This document shows, in pieces, positions 1-5,213 of a stretch of 6,620 nucleotides of DNA. Both the position numbers and the translations under genes were made by a program. Under the pieces are notes generated by a model, which saw only the letters and a program-made list of their open reading frames with translations, had not been told where the DNA came from and ran no database searches. Each line of letters begins with the position of its first letter. Within the stretch, counting starts at the first letter, position 1. The DNA is taken from contig JBBRTW010000413.1 of NCBI GenBank assembly GCA_038244055.1, forward strand, positions 1 through 6,620, in the 5' to 3' direction. This stretch comes from DASPKW01 sp038244055. Lineage in GTDB: Bacteria; Planctomycetota; Phycisphaerae; Tepidisphaerales; Tepidisphaeraceae.

Positions 1-1597
1 CGGAAATTACCGGCATCTCGCGGTCGACCAGCGCCAGCGGGCCGTGCTTGAGTTCGCCCGCCGGGTATCCCTCGGCATGGATATAGGAGATTTCCTTGAG
101 CTTGAGCGCGCCTTCCAGGGCGATCGGATAGTGATAGCCGCGCCCCAGGAACAGCCAGTTTTCCCGCTCGCAGAAGCGCGCTGCGATCTCCTTGACCACA
201 TCCGACTGCTGCAGCACCTTCTCCATCTGCTCGGGGATGGCGACCAGGCCATCGATGTACTCGTGATGGTGCGCCTGGCTCATGTACTTGCGCCGGCCGA
301 TGAACAGGCTCAGCATCGTCAGTGTCACGCACTGGCAGGTGAACGCCTTGGTTGAAGCCACACCGATTTCCGGGCCCGCGTGCAGATAGATGCCGCCATC
401 GGTTTCGCGGGCGATCGTGCTGCCGACCACATTGACCACGCCCAGCGCCAGCGCGCCCTTCTCCTTGGCCTCGCGCAGCGCCGCCAGCGTGTCCGCCGTC
501 TCGCCCGACTGGCTGATCGCCACGAGCACCGTGTTCTCCTCCACGATCGGATTGCGGTAGCGAAACTCGCTGGCGTAGGTGCATTCGGTGACCACCTTGG
601 CGTTGTCTTCGAAGAGATAATCCCCCACCAGCCCCGCATGCCAGGCCGTCCCCTGGCCCGTGAGAATAAACCGCTTGGCCTTCACCAGTTCCCGCGCGTG
701 ATCCGCCAGCCCGCCCAGGACGATCCGCCCCTCGCGCTGCTCGACCCGCCCGCGCAGGCAGTTGCGGATCGCGTTGGGCTGCTCGAAGATCTCCTTGAGC
801 ATGTAATGCTCGTAGTCGCCGAGTTCGTACTCTTCGAGCTTGTTCTCGAGCTGCTTGACGACGGGTGACACATCCACATCGTCGATCGTCATCGTGCGGA
901 AGCTATCGGGCTTGAGTACGGCCATTTCATTGTCATCGAGATAGATCACCTGGGTCGTGTGCTCGACAATGGCCGAGGCATCGGAGGCGACCACATATTC
1001 ATCCTTGCCGACGCCGATGATCAGGGGCGATCCCTTCCGCGCCACCACCATCGTGTCGGGTTCATCCTTGCAGACGACGGCGATGCCGTAGGTGCCTTCG
1101 ACCTCATGCAGCGCCGCCTGCACGGCCTTCTGAAGCACGCTGGTGCCGGCCGGGATGTGATTGTGGGCTTTGATCTCCGTGTACAAGTCCCCGATCAGCA
1201 TCGCCAGAACTTCGGTATCGGTCTGGCTGACGAAGGTGTGCCCCTTGTCGGTGAGAAATTTCTTCAGCGCGACGTAATTCTCGATGATCCCATTGTGAAC
1301 CACCGCGATCTTGCCGCCATCATCGGTGTGCGGGTGGGCATTCACTTCGGTGGGCGCGCCATGGGTCGCCCAGCGGGTGTGGGCCATCCCCAGATGGGCG
1401 GCTGGCAGCGGAATCTGCTGCACCGCATTTTCCAATACGCTGATCCGCCCCACCGCCCGGCGGATATGCAGCTTACCGGCCTCATCAATAACGGCGATCC
1501 CGGCCGAGTCATACCCCCGGTACTCGAGGCGCTTGAGACCCTCGATCAAGAGAGGCTGGGCAATCTTACGACCGACGTAGGCTACGATTCCGCACAT
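1..1597 (-). CDS. glmS: Glutamine--fructose-6-phosphate aminotransferase (isomerizing), 3' end outside window
   Basis: Cytoplasmic enzyme making glucosamine-6-phosphate from fructose-6-phosphate and glutamine, the first step towards UDP-GlcNAc, peptidoglycan and lipopolysaccharide. I translated the minus strand: 532 complete codons are present. The protein starts MCGIVAYVG, with Cys2 as the class II glutamine amidotransferase nucleophile after Met removal. HTRWATHG (73-80) and HNGIIEN (101-107) are glutaminase-site motifs. HYMLKEIFEQP (264-274) leads into the isomerase half, with SQSGET (362-367) in the first SIS domain and FLGRGYHYP (483-491) opening the second. Against E. coli GlmS, as I remember its numbering, E481, K485, E488 and H504 correspond to E495, K499, E502 and H518, all offset by 14. 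The C-terminal part with the catalytic Lys603 equivalent, about 90 residues, lies beyond position 1. The start is fixed by the need for Cys2 and by an AGGAG box. The usual ACGTS-type segment reads TGQGTAWHAG here. Divergent from the next gene. Identity is near certain. Confidence 0.98.
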   Translation of the reverse strand, partial: MCGIVAYVGRKIAQPLLIEGLKRLEYRGYDSAGIAVIDEAGKLHIRRAVGRISVLENAVQQIPLPAAHLGMAHTRWATHGAPTEVNAHPHTDDGGKIAVVHNGIIENYVALKKFLTDKGHTFVSQTDTEVLAMLIGDLYTEIKAHNHIPAGTSVLQKAVQAALHEVEGTYGIAVVCKDEPDTMVVARKGSPLIIGVGKDEYVVASDASAIVEHTTQVIYLDDNEMAVLKPDSFRTMTIDDVDVSPVVKQLENKLEEYELGDYEHYMLKEIFEQPNAIRNCLRGRVEQREGRIVLGGLADHARELVKAKRFILTGQGTAWHAGLVGDYLFEDNAKVVTECTYASEFRYRNPIVEENTVLVAISQSGETADTLAALREAKEKGALALGVVNVVGSTIARETDGGIYLHAGPEIGVASTKAFTCQCVTLTMLSLFIGRRKYMSQAHHHEYIDGLVAIPEQMEKVLQQSDVVKEIAARFCERENWLFLGRGYHYPIALEGALKLKEISYIHAEGYPAGELKHGPLALVDREMPVIS

Positions 1598-1605
1598 TGC
1601 GTTAA

Positions 1606-1610
1606 CTCCT
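1606..1610 (-). promoter_or_regulatory. Shine-Dalgarno site of glmS
   Basis: On the minus strand AGGAG lies 8 nt before the glmS ATG, a canonical ribosome binding site. It supports the start that leaves Cys2 at the N-terminus. Confidence 0.8.
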
Positions 1611-1644
1611 GAATACGAAAGAAGCTGCGCCCGAACAATTCGTT

Positions 1645-1776
1645 GGTCGGTCTATTCCGCATCCGTGCGGAAAGAACACTGACCACGTCCGGTAAGCGGG
1701 CAAACCCAGAAGCATCGTGCTCCCTCCCCGGGCTCGCTTCATACAAAGATAGGCGGTTGCATCGGCTCACCGCCTA
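1645..1776 (+). ncRNA. Candidate structured RNA (three consecutive stem-loops); strand and identity uncertain
   Basis: Three stem-loops follow each other. Stem 1 pairs GGTCGGT (1645-1651) with ACTGACC (1678-1684) and encloses a perfect 7-bp hairpin, TTCCGCA/TGCGGAA, with a TCCG loop. Stem 2 pairs AAGCGGGC (1694-1701) with GCTCGCTT (1732-1739) and encloses a small AGCA-TCG-TGCT hairpin. Stem 3 pairs TAGGCGGT (1750-1757) with ACCGCCTA (1769-1776). Stems 1 and 2 each need one G.U pair when read as plus-strand RNA, but would hold an A.C mismatch in minus-strand RNA, which mildly favours a plus-strand transcript. I saw no convincing plus-strand promoter. It could instead be the 5' leader of glmS read on the minus strand. 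I recognise no known RNA family; SRP RNA, 6S RNA and the glmS ribozyme were considered and their signatures are absent. Confidence 0.3.
1655..1672. repeat. Perfect 7-bp inverted repeat with TCCG loop
   Basis: TTCCGCA and TGCGGAA flank a 4-nt TCCG spacer. On the plus strand the loop fits the UNCG tetraloop pattern, although the closing pair is A-U rather than the favoured C-G. It lies about 58 bp upstream of the glmS start, where it could be an RNA hairpin or a dyad protein-binding site. Confidence 0.55.
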
Positions 1777-1780
1777 CTTT
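1750..1780 (+). terminator. Possible intrinsic terminator hairpin
   Basis: A perfect 8-bp GC-rich stem (TAGGCGGT/ACCGCCTA) with an 11-nt loop is followed on the plus strand by CTTTATT. The T tract is short and interrupted, so termination would be weak. It closes the run of hairpins described above. On the minus strand the same stem is followed by TCTTTG and would instead be a stem-loop close to the 5' end of a long glmS leader. Confidence 0.3.
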
Positions 1781-1787
1781 ATTCGGA

Positions 1788-1816
1788 ATTATCGGACGTA
1801 CAAGTTCAATCAAAGA
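1788..1816 (-). promoter_or_regulatory. Weak candidate promoter for glmS
   Basis: On the minus strand GATAAT (1793-1788) matches the sigma-70 -10 consensus at five of six positions. At 17-bp spacing the upstream hexamer is TCTTTG, a poor -35; a better TTGATT lies only 14 bp away. If used, transcription would begin near 1781 and give a structured leader of about 180 nt before glmS. This is a speculative call from one hexamer. Confidence 0.2.
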
Positions 1817-1988
1817 ACCCATGAAAGATGACCTATCTCACTATCGGCCGTTGTCCGGTGTACCTTTTGGCCGGCCGGTGGCCCTGTACCCGGTCGTCCT
1901 TCAACCCTCCCGCTTCAATCGCATTCCGCCCGTTTCGTAGCTCCGGCAATCAATAACACATCCCCCCGTTCCCTGTACCACCCTCCAG

Positions 1989-3521
1989 ATGCCCCGTCGC
2001 CTTTTCATTCTCCCGGTCGCGCTCCTGCTCATTCACGCATCTCACCCCGCCCAGGCCTACATCGACATGCCGGCCGAGCGCCTGACGCTGCCGCGCCTGC
2101 TTCTCGAGTTCCGCACCTCCGGCGTCTACCGGATCGAACGCGCCGATCTGGAGAAGGGCGCGGTTCGATATGAACTGGTCGAGACCATCCAGGGCAAGCC
2201 ATCGCAGGAGCAGAAACACATTCTCCGCACGGGCGGCAAAATCCCCGCCGAGCTTTCCGGCATCGAGACCGGCCGGCGCGTTCTGCTGATGGGCCCCGAT
2301 CCCTACGGCCGAGGTCTGGCCTTCATCAACGGCGCCTGGTACGTCACCACATACGAACGTGACACCGGCTGGTGGCGCATCGCCTACACCTCGGCCTATT
2401 TCGACTTCCGCTGCGCCTTCAGCGGCGACCTTCCCCAACTCATCGATTCCTGCAAGACGCTTCTTGATGGGCTTGAAGTGACCGTTCCTTGTCACATCAA
2501 ACCCAAGGACGCGCAGATCAAGTGGTTCACCGCCTCTCTGCGCCAGCCCCATCGACGAATCGAAGCGCTCGATCCCCAAGCCCGGCCCACAGAGACGCCC
2601 CCGGCCGCGGCGCGCCCCTCAGCCTCGCAATCCGCAACCCATCCCTCCACACCCGCAATCATCCGCTCGACTCCCGCGACAACCCGATCGATCTCGGATG
2701 GAAAACCGCTCTCCGAAATCCTCGCCATCCTCAGCGGCGATCCTATTCCACTCAATCGCCTTCACGCCGCGCGCTCGCTGGCTTCCATACCGCGGGCCAT
2801 CGACCAATCCCTCCCCGCATTGGTCGTCGTTTTGAAGAAAGACAAAGATGCCTTCGTCCGCCGCCAGGCCGCGATCTCACTCGGCCAACTCGGACCATCA
2901 GCCGCCTCCGCCATTCCCGCGCTGCTCGATCGCTTCACGCTCGGCTACGAGAACGCCGGCGACCTGATCGGCTGCGAATCGGCGGCCGCCATCTGGCGCA
3001 TCGACCCATCGGGTGAAATCTGGCTGGCCGAAATCCGCTTGCGATTGAAGTCGAAAGAATCCGCCGTCCGCCGCGATGCCATCAACGCGATCGGCATTCT
3101 CGGCCCGCCCGCCAGTCCCGCCGCGCTGGCACTGCTGGCCAGCGCCGCCGCCGACCCGGGAGGAGAAGTCCGCTTCGCCGCCGCCACCGTTTGCGATTGG
3201 GTCAACGCCCCCGGCAGCATTGCCGTTCCCGCACTCGCGCCTTTGCTCGACGACAAAGAAAAGTACGTCCCCGAAATCGCGGCCAAGACGCTTCAAAATC
3301 TAGGCCCTTCCGCCATCGCGCACGCCATCCGGATGCTCGACCCCGGCCGCCCTCTCGCCGACCGCCGCAGCGCTGCCCGAGTCCTTCGCGCACTGGCTCC
3401 CACCATCGCCCCCACTGCTTCGGCCTCAGCGCGCGCCGCCCTACAAGCGGCGCAGGATGATCCCGACGACCAGGTCCGCGCCAGCGCCCGCACGGCATTG
3501 AAGAAACTGGCCGAGAAATAG
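1989..3521 (+). CDS. Exported HEAT-repeat protein with unrecognised N-terminal domain
   Basis: A 510-residue protein of unknown function. Residues 1-23 form a signal peptide: basic MPRR, a hydrophobic core around 5-17, and a likely cut after AQA (21-23). Residues 24 to about 195 form a domain beginning YIDMPAERLTL, with cysteines at 142, 155 and 168; it recalls N-terminal domains of planctomycete secreted proteins, but I cannot name a family. A Pro/Ser/Thr/Ala-rich linker spans about 196-236. From about 240 to the end come HEAT-like helical repeats, with clear units near 287-313, 358-383, 392-420, 425-450, 459-485 and 494-507 (pattern VRxxAxxxLxxLG...AxPAL). Such repeats usually form protein-binding solenoids. 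The first ATG after an in-frame TAA at 1953 is used. No Shine-Dalgarno is visible; the sequence before it is pyrimidine-rich. The gene stands alone, divergent from glmS and convergent with the next gene. Confidence 0.88.
   Translation: MPRRLFILPVALLLIHASHPAQAYIDMPAERLTLPRLLLEFRTSGVYRIERADLEKGAVRYELVETIQGKPSQEQKHILRTGGKIPAELSGIETGRRVLLMGPDPYGRGLAFINGAWYVTTYERDTGWWRIAYTSAYFDFRCAFSGDLPQLIDSCKTLLDGLEVTVPCHIKPKDAQIKWFTASLRQPHRRIEALDPQARPTETPPAAARPSASQSATHPSTPAIIRSTPATTRSISDGKPLSEILAILSGDPIPLNRLHAARSLASIPRAIDQSLPALVVVLKKDKDAFVRRQAAISLGQLGPSAASAIPALLDRFTLGYENAGDLIGCESAAAIWRIDPSGEIWLAEIRLRLKSKESAVRRDAINAIGILGPPASPAALALLASAAADPGGEVRFAAATVCDWVNAPGSIAVPALAPLLDDKEKYVPEIAAKTLQNLGPSAIAHAIRMLDPGRPLADRRSAARVLRALAPTIAPTASASARAALQAAQDDPDDQVRASARTALKKLAEK
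2649..2690 (+). repeat. Imperfect 21-bp tandem duplication in the linker
   Basis: Two adjacent 21-nt units in frame encode TPAIIRS and TPATTRS (residues 221-227 and 228-234) in the Pro/Ser/Thr-rich linker of the HEAT-repeat protein. The conserved TPA..RS frame suggests a short in-frame duplication that has since diverged. Confidence 0.45.
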
Positions 3522-3543
3522 GGCTGGCCCTCAAGACTTCTGC

Positions 3544-3560
3544 GCGGAGTGTCACGCCGC
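3544..3560. terminator. Weak hairpin in the convergent junction
   Basis: GCGGAGT and ACGCCGC can pair over seven positions with one internal mismatch and a 3-nt loop. It lies in the 55-bp gap between the stops of the HEAT gene and the propeller gene, where a shared terminator would be expected. There is no T tract on either side, so it is not a typical intrinsic terminator. Confidence 0.2.
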
Positions 3561-3576
3561 ATTGGTGCTGGAATCG

Positions 3577-5004
3577 TCACGTTTGAAGTTCGAACAAATT
3601 GATGTAGCGGCGGTCGTGCTTCTGGTCGTAGTTTGATGAAGCGGTGAACGCAAAAGTCGGCGTGATCGCAAAGCCCGCGGGCGTGTCGTAATCGAGCGTG
3701 GTGTGGTCTTTGACGTGGAGGAATCGGCCGGTGGGCGTGTAGCGGGCGGTGAAGATGTCGGAGGGGTAGTCCCCATCGACACTGTCGTAGCCCGCATCGA
3801 GCGTGGCGGCGGCGCTGCGGGAGGGGTCGAAATCGACTTTTCCGGAGTAAACGCCGGACAGCAGGATGTCGCCGGTGGCGCGGTCGATGCCCGCGCCGGC
3901 GGCTTTGTCGGCTTCGATGCCGCCGATGGCGAAGGCGAAGACGAGATCGCCGGCGGGTCGGATTTTGGAGAGGAAGATGTTGGACCAGCCCATGCGATCG
4001 TAGCGTTTATCGCCGAATAGCGACTTGGCTTTCCCGGGCGCGAGGTCGAAGGTGCGCGTGAAGTCGCCGGCAAGGATGAGGTTATCGTGGGCGTCGAAGG
4101 CGATGGAGCGGGCGGTGATGGATCCAATGCCGTGGCCGTTGGAATTGTCGGCGGCGGCCGCGCCGATCTGGTTGATGACCCGGCCGCGCGCGTTGAACTG
4201 ATAGAGGCGCAGGGCCTGTCCGCCGACGGCGGCCCAGGGCGAGTCGTGGTGGTCGATGGCGACGGTGGAAATGCCGGCGGGCAGAGGGGTGTTCCAGGCG
4301 AGTTGGCCGGCGGTGGAAATCCTGGCGATAAAGGAAGTGTCGGGCGCGGCCGCGCCGGTGGCGGGATCGATGGCGTGGGATGTTCCGGCGACATAGGCCG
4401 AGCCGAAGCGGTCGACGGCCAGGCCGGTGACATTTTCGACGCCGGTGGTGACGTTATTGATGAGCATGCCCCAGAGATATTTGCCGGCGCGGTCGTACTT
4501 GATGAGAAAGACATCGGTGGCGTGGGCGCGGTCGCCATCGGCGGCGGGGGCGGTGGTGAGAGTGTGGTCGGGCAGGCCGCGGCTATCGCGGTCCGTGCTG
4601 CGGTCGAAATCGATGGAGCCGGAGAATCGTCCGGCCGCATAGACCGAGCCATCGGGCCCGGCGGCCAACGCGGAAATGCGCGGGAAGATCGCCCCGCCAT
4701 CGGCGAAGGCGCGGTCGATCGGAATGGTCTGCACCCAGAGGGGCTGGCCATCGGGCGTGTAGCGGGCGATGAAAGGCGACCAGTCCGAGCCAATGGGGCT
4801 CATGTAAAGCACGGCCGGGCCGGGAGCGAAATCGTTGCCGGTGGCGAGGGTGCCCGCAAGAAGGAGGTGGCCAGTCCGGCCATCGGCGGAGGCTGCGGTG
4901 GCGGTGATCTCCTGCCCGCCGAAGGTGAGGGCAATGGGATCGGGGCCGGCGGAGAGAAGCGTGCGGGATTCGAGCGGTTGGAGGAGAGCGGATGTAGTGG
5001 CCAT
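3577..5004 (-). CDS. LEPR-XLL motif protein with seven SBBP-type beta-propeller repeats
   Basis: A 475-residue protein whose N-terminus (LESRTLLSA, residues 11-19) is a variant of the LEPR-XLL motif typical of planctomycete exported proteins. There is no classical hydrophobic signal peptide. The rest is a run of degenerate repeats with an xxAGxF(S/T)GxxDFDPG strand followed by an IFLAKYDxxGxxLW strand. The second element is seen at 78-90, 165-178, 224-237, 265-278, 343-356, 417-430 and, in short form, at the C-terminus (468-473). The first is seen at 47-62, 121-136, 203-217, about 256-262, 309-324, 380-395 and 452-460. Seven units fit a single seven-bladed propeller; binding partner and function are unknown. 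The start is secure: an in-frame TGA sits directly before the ATG (TGAATG), and the next Met is residue 68. No Shine-Dalgarno is visible. It shares an upstream region with the divergent fucosidase gene. No transmembrane segment or C-terminal sorting signal is seen. Confidence 0.9.
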   Translation of the reverse strand: MATTSALLQPLESRTLLSAGPDPIALTFGGQEITATAASADGRTGHLLLAGTLATGNDFAPGPAVLYMSPIGSDWSPFIARYTPDGQPLWVQTIPIDRAFADGGAIFPRISALAAGPDGSVYAAGRFSGSIDFDRSTDRDSRGLPDHTLTTAPAADGDRAHATDVFLIKYDRAGKYLWGMLINNVTTGVENVTGLAVDRFGSAYVAGTSHAIDPATGAAAPDTSFIARISTAGQLAWNTPLPAGISTVAIDHHDSPWAAVGGQALRLYQFNARGRVINQIGAAAADNSNGHGIGSITARSIAFDAHDNLILAGDFTRTFDLAPGKAKSLFGDKRYDRMGWSNIFLSKIRPAGDLVFAFAIGGIEADKAAGAGIDRATGDILLSGVYSGKVDFDPSRSAAATLDAGYDSVDGDYPSDIFTARYTPTGRFLHVKDHTTLDYDTPAGFAITPTFAFTASSNYDQKHDRRYINLFELQT

Positions 5005-5134
5005 TCAATAAAGTTCGTCACGATTGCAAGAGCGCGACAACAAAATCAGACCCGGTCGCGGATAGCGGAGGTTGCCAATGCTGAATGGCGTGCGCCGGCG
5101 GATGCGAGCGTGTGGGTCCTCGGCCGCGCGGCTA

Positions 5135-5143
5135 TGGTATGAT
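5135..5143 (+). promoter_or_regulatory. Extended -10 promoter candidate for the fucosidase gene
   Basis: TGGTATGAT combines the TG-N extension with TATGAT, a five-of-six match to the sigma-70 -10 box. The sequence at the -35 distance (GGTCCT at 17-bp spacing) does not match consensus, as is common with extended -10 promoters. Transcription would begin near 5150, giving a leader of about 64 nt. Confidence 0.4.
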
Positions 5144-5158
5144 CGCCGGTTTGATGCG

Positions 5159-5176
5159 GCGATTATCGATAATCGC
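5159..5176. promoter_or_regulatory. 18-bp perfect palindrome, possible operator
   Basis: GCGATTATCGATAATCGC reads the same on both strands. It has no spacer and is centred on CG, a property of many LacI-family operators. It lies about 9-26 bp downstream of the predicted fucosidase start site, where a bound repressor would block transcription. No regulator gene is in the window, so the binding protein is unknown. Confidence 0.5.
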
Positions 5177-5203
5177 ACTGCGATTTGGGCATTCTGCTCC
5201 AGC

Positions 5204-5208
5204 GGAGG
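5204..5208 (+). promoter_or_regulatory. Shine-Dalgarno site of the fucosidase gene
   Basis: GGAGG lies 5 nt before the ATG at 5214. It selects this start, which is followed at once by a signal peptide. Confidence 0.85.
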
Positions 5209-5213
5209 AATTC

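Larger units (their letters stand above)
1598..1988. other. 391-bp gap between divergent genes, rich in inverted repeats
   Basis: This stretch separates the starts of glmS (minus) and the HEAT-repeat gene (plus). Its glmS-proximal half (1632-1780) is dense in inverted repeats, described separately. The half nearer the HEAT gene (about 1800-1988) is pyrimidine-rich on the plus strand, with the hexamer TGTACC three times (1859-1864, 1885-1890, 1974-1979) and an 8-bp GGCCGGCC palindrome near 1870. Short open frames here have no homologue I recognise and no convincing start signal, so I call no gene. No tRNA-like T-loop or cloverleaf was found. Confidence 0.7.

Noticed and set aside
380..1612. 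Plus-strand open frames opposite glmS (380-868 and 959-1612)
   Set aside because: They run antisense to a strongly conserved enzyme and show no family motif.
1598..1830. glmS ribozyme/riboswitch
   Set aside because: I looked on the minus strand for the AGCGCC cleavage-site core and the GACGAGG segment of the known ribozyme and found neither. The stems seen do not match its nested pseudoknot layout as far as I can judge by eye.
1643..1831. Small 62-codon plus-strand frame in the glmS upstream gap
   Set aside because: It covers the hairpin cluster, has no Shine-Dalgarno, and its translation has no recognisable features.
1866..1885. GGCCGGCC palindrome followed by GGCC, as a terminator
   Set aside because: No T tract follows on either strand, and short GC-only palindromes are common in DNA this GC-rich.
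1950..2579. A 209-codon minus-strand frame opposite the HEAT gene
   Set aside because: No motif or start signal; the sense frame has a signal peptide and HEAT repeats.
3552..4793. A 413-codon minus-strand frame overlapping the propeller gene
   Set aside because: Its translation is almost wholly Pro, Ser, Thr, Ala and Arg, as expected of an out-of-frame reading of C-rich DNA.
4087..5142. A 351-codon plus-strand open frame opposite the propeller gene
   Set aside because: It is extremely Gly/Ala/Val-rich, has no recognisable motif, and mirrors the GC-rich codons of the minus-strand gene, whose repeats and LEPR-XLL motif are clearly real.
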